Shown: positions 36,495-44,392 of the stretch, in pieces
How the letters are laid out: each line of letters opens with the position of its first letter
Position numbering within the stretch: the first letter of the stretch is position 1
NCBI GenBank assembly: GCA_964614535.1
Contig: CAZTOZ010000076.1
Location: 13,406 to 77,405, forward strand
Direction: 5' to 3'
Length of the DNA: 64,000 nucleotides
Origin: JALSHZ01 sp964614535
GTDB lineage: Bacteria > Pseudomonadota > Gammaproteobacteria > UWMA-0217
Notes under the pieces: model-generated
What the model was told of the DNA's origin: nothing
Database searches by the model: none
What the model saw: only the letters and a program-made list of their open reading frames with translations
Translations under genes and position numbers: made by a program

Positions 36495-37934
36495 TCAGTC
36501 GTCAGCCTTTGCGAGCTGCGCAATCTCGTATTCGATGCGCCCTTTTTCGATCTCGGTGAGAGCCGGCAGCCGTAACGCACGTTCCAGCAACGAACGTGCC
36601 TGGCCGATGGCCCCGATACGCAACGCCTTCTGCGCCAGCGCGCGGTAGCCCTCGCTGCGCCGCCCGGCCGCATCGGCCGCGCGTGCCTTGAGGTCGTAGA
36701 AGCCCAGGCTGTTGGTCTCCGTCACCGGCACCGCCTCGATGACCCGCCAGGCGCGCGCGCCGTCACCACTGCCCAGCAGCGCCTCGGTCATCAGCATCGC
36801 CACCGCCTCGGACTGCGGGTAGAGCTCGAGCAGCGGGGTCAACCGTTCGATGGTCTCATCGAAACGGCGCTCGTCGTTGAGCCAGCGCGCCCGGCTCAGA
36901 ATCGCCGGCATCGAGCGCAGATCACCGAGCGTTTCGATCGCCCGGGCGTACTGCAGCCGGCGTGCCTGCGCCCAGGCCCGGGCGTAGCGCGCCACGTCGG
37001 GATCCTCGACGGTGGGCAGTGGATAGTCGCCGCCATGCTTGGCGGTCAGGGCGCGGATCTTCTCCCGGGCATAGAGAAAGGCGGGATTGCGATTGCGGTG
37101 GGTCGTCGGCAGCCGCCGCGCCAGCTCGGTCACGTTGCTGACCCGCTGGCGACTCAGCGGGTGGGTTCGCAACCAGGCGATCACCTCGTCGTTGCTGCCG
37201 TCGACGAAGCGGTCGAGCTTGGCGAGAAAGCTGCCCATCGCCGTCGGATCGTAGCCGGCGGCGGTCAGGATGCGCAGCCCGATCCGGTCCGCCTCGGTCT
37301 CCATCTGACGCGAGTAGGCGAGCTGCTGCTGCCCCTGGAAGGCGATGGTGGACATCAGCGCCGCCTCGGCAACGGTGGGATCGTAGGCCGCCGCGATCAT
37401 CGTCGCCAGAATCCCGAGGCCGGTCATCAGGCTGCCGCTGGCGGAACGCGCCTGCATCCGCTCGATGTGCCGCTGGGTCACGTGAGCGAGCTCGTGGGAG
37501 ATGACCGCGGCCAGTTCGTCCTCGGAGTCCACCGCGAGGATCAGGCCGGCATTGACGGCCACCACGCCACCCCGGGTTGCGAACGCGTTGATCGACGGGT
37601 CGTCGATGATCGAGAAATAGAAGGGATAGCGCGCATCGGGCAGATGCTGGGTGATGCGGTTGCCGACCGAGCGCAACCACTGCGTCAGTTCCGGGTCGTC
37701 GATCAGCGGCAGCAGCTTGCGCAGCTCGCGATAGATCTTCCTGCCCTCGCGGGCCGCATCGTCACGCGCCGGATCGACGCTCTCGATATGATCGATGTCC
37801 GGCAGCAGGATGCGCGCCTGGGCCACGGCCGACGGCGGCGCCGCAATGAGCACGCCCGTCAGCGCGGCCACGAAGAGGAAACGGGCGACCCCGATGGTCG
37901 CCAGAAGACTGCGGACATTCGCCATACCAACCAT
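36495..37934 (-). CDS. BepA-like M48 family metalloprotease with TPR region
   Basis: 479 aa, exported (signal peptide about 1-38). M48 zinc protease with HELAH near residue 145 and the third ligand in METEADRIGL near residue 195. The C-terminal 200 residues are helical repeats of TPR type. BepA in E. coli degrades stalled outer-membrane proteins and helps LptD assembly under RpoE control. The start is the ATG at 37934, behind GGAGG; an ATG 9 bases downstream is possible. Convergent with the AMMECR1 gene; the spacer has a GC-rich hairpin (CCGCC-CAA-GGCGG) without a T tract. Confidence 0.93.
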   Translation of the reverse strand: MVGMANVRSLLATIGVARFLFVAALTGVLIAAPPSAVAQARILLPDIDHIESVDPARDDAAREGRKIYRELRKLLPLIDDPELTQWLRSVGNRITQHLPDARYPFYFSIIDDPSINAFATRGGVVAVNAGLILAVDSEDELAAVISHELAHVTQRHIERMQARSASGSLMTGLGILATMIAAAYDPTVAEAALMSTIAFQGQQQLAYSRQMETEADRIGLRILTAAGYDPTAMGSFLAKLDRFVDGSNDEVIAWLRTHPLSRQRVSNVTELARRLPTTHRNRNPAFLYAREKIRALTAKHGGDYPLPTVEDPDVARYARAWAQARRLQYARAIETLGDLRSMPAILSRARWLNDERRFDETIERLTPLLELYPQSEAVAMLMTEALLGSGDGARAWRVIEAVPVTETNSLGFYDLKARAADAAGRRSEGYRALAQKALRIGAIGQARSLLERALRLPALTEIEKGRIEYEIAQLAKADD

Positions 37935-38090
37935 GATACCTCCGGCAGCGGCCACCCACCCAACCCGCCCCGGCGGGAATGGACGATCGGTAACGATACC
38001 GGTTGGAGCGGGCCGGCCAGCCGGGATTCGGTGGCGACGCCGTAATCGTGACCGGCCGCACCCAAACGGGACGGCCACCCCGGCCGGCGG

Positions 38091-38867
38091 TCACGGCGAT
38101 CGCCAGGCGTGGTTGAACTCGATCAGCGCCGGTTTTTCCGACGCCGCCAGCATCTCGCGCAACAGCCGGCACTCCCGCTCATAGCCATCCGGGGTCAAAT
38201 GGCCGCGCATCAGCTCGAAACGCAGATAGACCAGCCAGGTGTTGAGCACGTCGGTTTCGCAGTAGTCGCGGATGCCGCGGATGTCCCCGTCGAGGAAGGC
38301 GTCCCACACCTTCGCCCCGCTCATCCCCATCTTGCCGGGGAACCCGAGCAGCGTCGCCACTTCGTCCAACGGCGCGGCGGCGCGGGCCTGGTAGCCGGCG
38401 AGCACGTCCATCAGATCGGTGTGTCGCCACTGGAAGCGGTTGAGATAGTTGTTGAAACGGAAGCTCTGGTCCTCGTCGCCGACCTCCCAGTAGCGCGGCG
38501 CCGAGATGCAGTGCAGCAACGCGCGGTAGTGGATCACCGGCAGATCGAAACCACTGCCGTTCCAGGTCACCAGCGTCGGCGTGTAGCGGTCGAGACCGTC
38601 GAAGAAACGCTGGATCAGGTCCTGCTCCGGCGACGTCTCGTCACCCAGCGACCACACTCTCACCTGCTCGCCGTGCCGGAAGACCACCGAGATGGCGACG
38701 ATGCGGTGCAGATGGTGGGCGAGAAAGTCCCTGCCGGTCTTCTCCTCGCGCAGCTTGAACATCGCCTGGGCCGCCGCCTCGTCGTCGAGCCCGTCGAGGC
38801 CGTAGATGCGCCTTCCGCCCTCGACGTCGGGGACGGTCTCGATGTCGAAGACCATGATGTTATTCAT
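38091..38867 (-). CDS. Predicted 3'-5' exonuclease, PolB-like (DEDD superfamily)
   Basis: 258 aa. FDIETVPD at residues 7-14 supplies the first two acidic ligands, WNGSGFDLPVI the second, and DYCETDVLNTW the last. This matches the DNA_pol_B_exo2 family of stand-alone proofreading-type exonucleases. Its ATG lies within the cysM 3' end (8-base overlap), so it is the distal gene of the long stress/translation operon. The exact nucleic-acid substrate is unknown. Confidence 0.9.
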   Translation of the reverse strand: MNNIMVFDIETVPDVEGGRRIYGLDGLDDEAAAQAMFKLREEKTGRDFLAHHLHRIVAISVVFRHGEQVRVWSLGDETSPEQDLIQRFFDGLDRYTPTLVTWNGSGFDLPVIHYRALLHCISAPRYWEVGDEDQSFRFNNYLNRFQWRHTDLMDVLAGYQARAAAPLDEVATLLGFPGKMGMSGAKVWDAFLDGDIRGIRDYCETDVLNTWLVYLRFELMRGHLTPDGYERECRLLREMLAASEKPALIEFNHAWRSP

Positions 38868-39768
38868 GACGTCGCCCTCCCGCCGGAAAGACACCGGTGG
38901 AGATGTAGCGGTCACCGCGATCGCAGACGATCGAGACGATGGTGGCGCCACGCACCTCGCCGGCCAGCCGCAATGCCGCCGCCACCGCGCCACCGGAGGA
39001 GACACCGCAGAAGATCCCCTCGTCGGTGGCCAGCCGCCGCATCATCTGTTCGGCCTCCTCCTGGCCGACGGTGAGGATACGATCCACCAGCGAGGCGTCG
39101 TAGATGGCCGGCAGATAGGCCTCGGGCCAGCAGCGGATCCCGGGGATGTTGGCGTCGTCGTCCGGGTGGACGCCGACGATCTCGACCCGCGCCGACCGCT
39201 CGCGAAGATAGCGCCCGGTGCCCATGATGGTCCCGGTGGTGCCCATCGAGCTGACGAAATGGGTGATCTCGCCGGCGGTGTCGCGCCAGATCTCGGGGCC
39301 GGTGGTCTCATAGTGGGCGCGCGGATTGTCGGGGTTGGAGAACTGATCCAGCAGCTTGCCTTTGCCCTCGGCCTGCATCTGCTCGGCCAGATCGCGGGCG
39401 CCCTCCATCCCCGCCGCCTCGGAGACGAGGATCAGCTCGGCGCCATAGGCGGCCATGCTGGCGCGGCGCTCCATGCTCATCGTCTCCGGCATGATCAGGA
39501 TCATGCGGTAGCCGAGCATCGCCGACACCATCGCCAGCGCAATGCCGGTGTTGCCACTGGTGGCCTCGATCAGCGTGTCGCCGGGGCGGATCTCACCTCG
39601 CGCCTGGGCATGGCGGATCATGCTGTAGGCCGGCCGGTCCTTGACCGAGCCGGCCGGGTTCTGTCCTTCCAGCTTCACCAGCAGGGTGTTGCCGGTATCG
39701 GCGCCGATGCGTTGCAGCCGCACCAGCGGCGTGTTGCCGATCAGGCTCTCCAGCGTCGGGTATTGCAT
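38860..39768 (-). CDS. cysM: Cysteine synthase B
   Basis: 302 aa PLP enzyme using O-acetylserine and sulfide or thiosulfate. The N-terminus is TLESLIGNTPLVRLQ, the PLP-lysine segment SVKDRPAYSM near residue 43, SGNTGIALAMVSAM, and MGTTGTIMGTGRYL. The length and internal motifs favour CysM over CysK. Starts 1 base after the acpS stop. Thiosulfate use by CysM would fit a sulfur-oxidising host, but this is inference. Confidence 0.94.
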   Translation of the reverse strand: MQYPTLESLIGNTPLVRLQRIGADTGNTLLVKLEGQNPAGSVKDRPAYSMIRHAQARGEIRPGDTLIEATSGNTGIALAMVSAMLGYRMILIMPETMSMERRASMAAYGAELILVSEAAGMEGARDLAEQMQAEGKGKLLDQFSNPDNPRAHYETTGPEIWRDTAGEITHFVSSMGTTGTIMGTGRYLRERSARVEIVGVHPDDDANIPGIRCWPEAYLPAIYDASLVDRILTVGQEEAEQMMRRLATDEGIFCGVSSGGAVAAALRLAGEVRGATIVSIVCDRGDRYISTGVFPAGGRRHE

Positions 39769-39769
39769 A

Positions 39770-40153
39770 TCAACTCGTCTCCAACAGGACGAAGGCGACC
39801 GCCGTCTCCGCTTCGTCGGCAATGCTCAGATGAATGGCCTCGATGCCGGCCCGGGCCGCCAGCTCGGCGGCGCGACCGTGCAACCTGAGCGCCGGACGGC
39901 CCAGGTCGTTGTGCGTCACCTCGAAATCGGTGAAACGCAGCCCCTGCCGGAACCCCAGCCCCAGCGCCTTGCTGGCCGCCTCCTTGCTGGCGAACCGCTT
40001 GGCCAGAAAGGCAGCCTTGGCGCGGGTGGCGGCGAAATCGGCCAGTTCGGCGCCCACCAGGATTCGCCGCGGGAAACGCTCGGGATGGCGCCGGTGCAGC
40101 GCCGCGATACGCCGCACATCGACCACGTCGGTTCCGATGCCGAAGATCGCCAT
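39770..40153 (-). CDS. acpS: Holo-[acyl-carrier-protein] synthase
   Basis: 127 aa. Transfers 4'-phosphopantetheine to ACP. IGTDVVDVRRI (Asp8) and KRFASKEAASKALG (Glu near 57) supply the Mg2+ ligands. Its start overlaps the pdxJ stop by 3 bases, as in E. coli where acpS follows pdxJ. Confidence 0.96.
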   Translation of the reverse strand: MAIFGIGTDVVDVRRIAALHRRHPERFPRRILVGAELADFAATRAKAAFLAKRFASKEAASKALGLGFRQGLRFTDFEVTHNDLGRPALRLHGRAAELAARAGIEAIHLSIADEAETAVAFVLLETS

Positions 40154-40875
40154 CAGTCCGCCAGCAGTGCCCGCATCTCACGCACCGCCTCGCCAATGCC
40201 GACGAACAGCGCACGGGCGATGATGGCGTGGCCGATATTGAGCTCGTTGAGCCCCGGCAGGGCGCGGATGGCACGCACATTGTCGTAGTCGAGCCCGTGA
40301 CCGGCATTGACCACCAGCCCGAGGTCGAGCGCGTGGCTGGCCGCCGCGGTGAGCCGCGCCAGTTCGGCCTCCCGCGCGGCGCCGGTCAGATTGGCGTAGC
40401 GGCCAGTGTGCAGTTCGATCACCGGCGCCCCGCAGGCGGCGGCCGCGCTGATCTGTTCGGTGTCGGGCTCGATGAAGAGAGAGACGGTCACGCCGGCATC
40501 GGCCAGCGCGCGGCAGACCTTCTCGATCTGGGCGCGATGACCGATGACGTCCAGCCCCCCTTCGGTGGTCAGCTCCTCGCGCCGCTCCGGCACCAGGCAG
40601 ACGTCGTCCGGCCTCACCGCCAGGGCGATGGCCTGCATCTCGTCGGTGGCGGCCATCTCCAGGTTCATCTTGCTGCGGATCGTGCGCCGCAAGGCATGGA
40701 CATCGTCGTCCTGAATGTGCCGGCGATCCTCGCGCAGATGGAGCGTGATGCCATCGGCCCCGGCGTGTTCGACGAGATCGACGAAGGCCACCAGGTCGGG
40801 ATAGGGCGTGAACCGCGCCTGACGGATGGTGGCGGCATGGTCGATATTGACGCCCAGCTTGATCGGCTTGGTCAT
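40153..40875 (-). CDS. pdxJ: Pyridoxine 5'-phosphate synthase
   Basis: 240 aa TIM-barrel enzyme condensing 1-deoxyxylulose 5-phosphate with 3-amino-2-oxopropyl phosphate. LGVNIDHAATIRQAR at residues 7-21, ITLHLREDRRHIQD, and GLVVNAGHGLDY are diagnostic. The start at 40875 overlaps the recO stop (ATGA); a longer open frame upstream belongs to a recO shadow. The gene order recO-pdxJ-acpS is the classic one. Confidence 0.97.
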   Translation of the reverse strand: MTKPIKLGVNIDHAATIRQARFTPYPDLVAFVDLVEHAGADGITLHLREDRRHIQDDDVHALRRTIRSKMNLEMAATDEMQAIALAVRPDDVCLVPERREELTTEGGLDVIGHRAQIEKVCRALADAGVTVSLFIEPDTEQISAAAACGAPVIELHTGRYANLTGAAREAELARLTAAASHALDLGLVVNAGHGLDYDNVRAIRALPGLNELNIGHAIIARALFVGIGEAVREMRALLAD

Positions 40876-41588
40876 GGTCTCTGCTTTCCTCGAATCCGCA
40901 GCAGTTGCTGCATCAGTTGTCGGCTTCTGAGTTCCCGCTCCCCCAGCAGCGGGCGCAGCGCCGCCGAGGTGACGCGGCGCAGTGCCCGCTGCACCGCCGG
41001 CTCGTCGAAATCCCCGCGCTGAAGCGCGGCCATGGTGGCGGCATCGATGGCCACCGCGTCGCGCCCCGGCATCGCCACGGAAAAACCGTGCCCCGGCATG
41101 AAGTAGTAGCGCCCGGCCTCGGCCAGCGGCGCGCCGGTGAGCCAATCCTCGCTGGTGTCGGGGGCATAGCCCAGCGCATCGAGCAGATGCCATTCGAAGC
41201 GCCGCAGCGTCGCTGCCGCCGGCGCGGCGACGGCCAGTGCCTCGAGGGTCTGCCGGTAGATCGCGTAGATGCCGGGCAGTGCCGCCTGCGCCGGCAGCAG
41301 CCGTTGCAGCACCTCGTTGCAATATAAACCACAGATGCCCGCTTCACCATCCAGCGCGAACACCGCCAGCGGCTCCGCCGCCCGCAGGGTCTTCAGATCC
41401 CGCTGCCCGCGCCAAGCGAACAGCAACTCCCGAAACGGCTGCCATGTCACCCCGCCGCCCTTCGGCGAGACCCGGGCCAACAGCGACTGACGGCCATGAT
41501 CACGGGTGAAGACATCGAGAATCCGGCTGTTCTCGCGGAAACGGCGGCCATGGAGGACGAAACCGGGGCTTTGCTCCACCGCGCTCAT
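40872..41588 (-). CDS. recO: DNA repair protein RecO
   Basis: 238 aa. OB-fold N-terminus (GFVLHGRRFRENSRILDVFTRDHG in part), followed by a helical domain. Loads RecA onto SSB-coated DNA with RecR. Two cysteines in ICGLYCNE mark the position of the RecO zinc-finger region, though the full four-Cys set is not present. It follows era after 66 bases. Confidence 0.94.
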   Translation of the reverse strand: MSAVEQSPGFVLHGRRFRENSRILDVFTRDHGRQSLLARVSPKGGGVTWQPFRELLFAWRGQRDLKTLRAAEPLAVFALDGEAGICGLYCNEVLQRLLPAQAALPGIYAIYRQTLEALAVAAPAAATLRRFEWHLLDALGYAPDTSEDWLTGAPLAEAGRYYFMPGHGFSVAMPGRDAVAIDAATMAALQRGDFDEPAVQRALRRVTSAALRPLLGERELRSRQLMQQLLRIRGKQRP

Positions 41589-41654
41589 CGCCCTGCCACC
41601 ACGGCCCCGCGACCGTTTCGCCGGTGGCGCCAGGCCGCCGGCCGGACCGGACCG

Positions 41655-42551
41655 TCACTCCCGGTCGAGCGTGAATCGCTCCAACAGCCGCGCATCGTCG
41701 CTCCACCCCGCCTTGACCTTGACCCACAGTTTCAGGTGCACCGGCACGCCGAGAATGCCGCCGATGCGCCGGCGCGCCTCGCTGCCGACCTTTTTCATCA
41801 TCTCCCCTTTCCTGCCGATGACGATGCGCTTCTGCCCTTCCCGCTCGACATAGACGACGGCGGCGATGGAGACGCCGTTGGGGCCTTCCTGATACTCCTC
41901 GACTTCCACCGCCAACGCGTAGGGCAGCTCCTTCTCCAGCGCCTGCATCAACTGTTCACGGATCAGCTCGGCGGAGACGAAACGCATGCTGCGGTCGGTC
42001 ATTTCGTCCTCGTCGAACTCGAACGGCCGCGCCGGAATGTATTTTTTCACCACGTCAAGAAAACGGCGGATGTCGCGCTCGCGAAACACCGACAACGGGA
42101 TGATCTCGGCGAAATCGTGGCGCGCCGAGACCGACTGCAGATAGGGCAGCAGTGCGGCCTTCTCCTTGATCCTGTCCACCTTGTTGACGAGCAGCACGAC
42201 TGGCGCCGACTCCGCCTCGAGATGGTGGAGCACCTGCTCGTCCTCGTCGGTCCAGCGCCCCGCCTCGACCATGAAGACGATGACATCCCCCTCGGCCAGC
42301 GTGCCGATGGCGGTCTTGTTGAGACGCCGGTTGAGCGCCTTCCTGGCGTCGAGGTGAATACCGGGCGTGTCGACGAAGACGATCTGATGGTCGCCGTCGG
42401 TATGGATGCCGAGAATGCGGTTGCGGGTGGTCTGGGGCTTGGGTGTCGTGGCCGCCAGATGGACGCCGAGGACATGGTTCATCAACGTCGATTTGCCGAC
42501 ATTGGGCCGGCCGACGATGACCACTCGACCGCAGTGCGTGGTGGTGCTCAA
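41655..42551 (-). CDS. era: GTPase Era
   Basis: 298 aa, 16S rRNA-binding GTPase for small-subunit assembly. G1 GRPNVGKST (about 14-22), G3 DTPGI, G4 NKVD, then a KH domain (about 210-290, with RIGGILGVPVHLKLWVKVK in part). No ATG precedes the G1 motif. TTG at 42551 overlaps the rnc stop as TTGA, so initiation probably relies on coupling to rnc. The in-frame codons further upstream lie within rnc and lack homology. Confidence 0.94.
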   Translation of the reverse strand: MSTTTHCGRVVIVGRPNVGKSTLMNHVLGVHLAATTPKPQTTRNRILGIHTDGDHQIVFVDTPGIHLDARKALNRRLNKTAIGTLAEGDVIVFMVEAGRWTDEDEQVLHHLEAESAPVVLLVNKVDRIKEKAALLPYLQSVSARHDFAEIIPLSVFRERDIRRFLDVVKKYIPARPFEFDEDEMTDRSMRFVSAELIREQLMQALEKELPYALAVEVEEYQEGPNGVSIAAVVYVEREGQKRIVIGRKGEMMKKVGSEARRRIGGILGVPVHLKLWVKVKAGWSDDARLLERFTLDRE

Positions 42552-43219
42552 GCGTCGAGCACCCGTGCCAGCGCCAGCTTGGCGGCGGCCTGCTCCGCCT
42601 TGCGGCGGCTGCTGCCCCTGGCCTGGGTGACGATGGCCGGCTCGGCGACACGGCATTCGGCGGTGAAGGTCTGGTTGTGCGCCTCGCCACTGATGTCGAG
42701 GACGCGATATTCCGGCAGCGGCAACGCCCGCGACTGCAGCCACTCCTGCAGCCGGCTCTTCGGATCCTTCAGTGTCTCCGGCTCGGGCAACTCCGCCAGT
42801 TCGTCGCGAAAAAGGGCCAGGATATAGTCCCGCGCGTAGTCGAATCCCTTGACCAGATAGGCGGCGCCGATGATCGCCTCCAGTGCGTCCTCCATGATCG
42901 ACTCACGGCGAAACCCACCGCTCTTGAGCTCCCCCGCGCCGAGTTTGAGATAGTCGCCCAGCTGGTTGTCGGCGGCGATCCGCGCCAGCGTCGCGCCCCG
43001 CACCAGATGGGAGCGCAGACGGCTGAGATCGCCCTCGTTGACATCGGGAAAACGCTCGAACAGGTGGTTGGCGATGACCAGGCTGAGGACGCTGTCGCCA
43101 AGAAACTCCAGCCGCTCGTTGTTCTTCTTGCTGGCACTGCGATGGGTGATCGCCTTGGCGAACCAGGGCGACGCCAACACCTCCTCGTCCAGCAGTTGCA
43201 GCAAGCGGGGCGCGGGCAT
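42548..43219 (-). CDS. rnc: Ribonuclease III
   Basis: 223 aa. The catalytic signature NERLEFLGDSVL is near residues 35-46, a second acidic cluster is in MEDALEAIIGAAYL, and a C-terminal double-stranded RNA-binding domain begins at about residue 155 (DPKSRLQEWLQ, GSSRRKAEQAAAKLAL). Processes rRNA and mRNA. The ATG at 43219 overlaps the DUF4845 gene stop (TGATG). 58 upstream in-frame codons are not conserved. Confidence 0.97.
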   Translation of the reverse strand: MPAPRLLQLLDEEVLASPWFAKAITHRSASKKNNERLEFLGDSVLSLVIANHLFERFPDVNEGDLSRLRSHLVRGATLARIAADNQLGDYLKLGAGELKSGGFRRESIMEDALEAIIGAAYLVKGFDYARDYILALFRDELAELPEPETLKDPKSRLQEWLQSRALPLPEYRVLDISGEAHNQTFTAECRVAEPAIVTQARGSSRRKAEQAAAKLALARVLDA

Positions 43220-43587
43220 CAGTCGGCCTCGGCCCTGAACGTGAGCAGAAAGTCGATATTGGCCAGAAACGGTCTCACCACCTCGTATTCCAGTGCGATC
43301 CGACGCTCCCCATCGACGCTCTCGACGACGAGGTTCTCCTGCGTGACGTCGTCGACGTTGTTGATCTCGAGCCGCTTGGCCAACCGCCGCCACACTTCGC
43401 GATTGCTGGCGCGCTGATCGTCGAGCTCATCGGCCACCGTCTGCAGCGCCTTCTTCACCACGCCATATTCGAGATAGACCGGCACCAGACGCAACGCCGC
43501 CAGCGCCGTCAGGCCCAGCAGCGCAAGACAGGCCAGCATGGTGAGCAAACCGGCACCACGTTGTTTCCCGCGGCGATCTCCTTCCAT
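43219..43587 (-). CDS. DUF4845 membrane-anchored protein
   Basis: 122 aa. A pilin-like start: a basic stretch, then GAGLLTMLACLALLGLTALAALRLVPVY as one hydrophobic segment (about 12-38), then a soluble periplasmic domain. The family is almost always found between lepB and rnc in gammaproteobacteria, as here. Function unknown; a role near signal peptidase or secretion is only positional. Confidence 0.9.
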   Translation of the reverse strand: MEGDRRGKQRGAGLLTMLACLALLGLTALAALRLVPVYLEYGVVKKALQTVADELDDQRASNREVWRRLAKRLEINNVDDVTQENLVVESVDGERRIALEYEVVRPFLANIDFLLTFRAEAD

Positions 43588-43599
43588 CTTCGGTCCTCC

Positions 43600-44388
43600 T
43601 TATTCGATCACGGTGCCGATGCGACTGAAATCGACGCGGCGCTTGGTGAAGTTCCAGTGCATCCAGATCACCATCGCCCGGCCGACCAGGTTCTCCTCCG
43701 GCACATAACCCCAAAAACGGCTGTCGTTGCTGTTGTCGCGGTTGTCCCCCATGACGAAGTAGTGGCCATCCGGCACCACATATTCGCCACCGGCCCCGCG
43801 CGTGCGCTTGCGGTTGTTCAGCACCTTGTGCTCGACGTCGCCCAGTTTTTCCAGATAGACGACGTCGTCGGCGCTGAAGTATTCGTCGTTGGCCTCGTAT
43901 GGCCCGAGATACTCTTTCGGTATCAGCTCACCATTGATCACCAACCGCTTGTTGCGATACGAGATGCGATCCCCCGGCAGGCCGATCACCCGCTTGATGT
44001 AGTCGAGTTCGGGGTTGCGCGGATAGCGAAAGACGACGATATCGCCGCGCTTCGGCTCGCCAACCGCCACCACCTTGGTATGGATCACCGGCAGGCGAAT
44101 GCCGTAGGCATATTTGTTGACGAGGATGAAGTCGCCGACCATCAGCGTCGGGATCATCGAACCCGACGGTATCCGGAACGGCTCCACCACGAACGACCGC
44201 AATACCAATACCACGGCCAGCACCGGGAAGAACGAGCGTGAATATTCGACATACCACGGTTCGCTGATCTCGCCATCGGGGCCAACCGGCGCCTCGCGCC
44301 GGGCCCTCAAAACGAAGCGATCGAGCAACCAAACGGCGCCGGTGAGCAGCGTGCCGATGACCAGCACCAGTTCCAGATCGAAATGCAT
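43600..44388 (-). CDS. lepB: Signal peptidase I
   Basis: 262 aa inner-membrane serine protease that removes signal peptides. N-terminal TM segments at about 8-24 and 55-75. The catalytic Ser is in PSGSMIPTL (near residue 94), the Lys in LDYIKRVIGLPGD, and the terminal box MGDNRDNSNDSR. Starts 4 bases after lepA, the usual lepA-lepB pair. Confidence 0.97.
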   Translation of the reverse strand: MHFDLELVLVIGTLLTGAVWLLDRFVLRARREAPVGPDGEISEPWYVEYSRSFFPVLAVVLVLRSFVVEPFRIPSGSMIPTLMVGDFILVNKYAYGIRLPVIHTKVVAVGEPKRGDIVVFRYPRNPELDYIKRVIGLPGDRISYRNKRLVINGELIPKEYLGPYEANDEYFSADDVVYLEKLGDVEHKVLNNRKRTRGAGGEYVVPDGHYFVMGDNRDNSNDSRFWGYVPEENLVGRAMVIWMHWNFTKRRVDFSRIGTVIE

Positions 44389-44392
44389 TCGC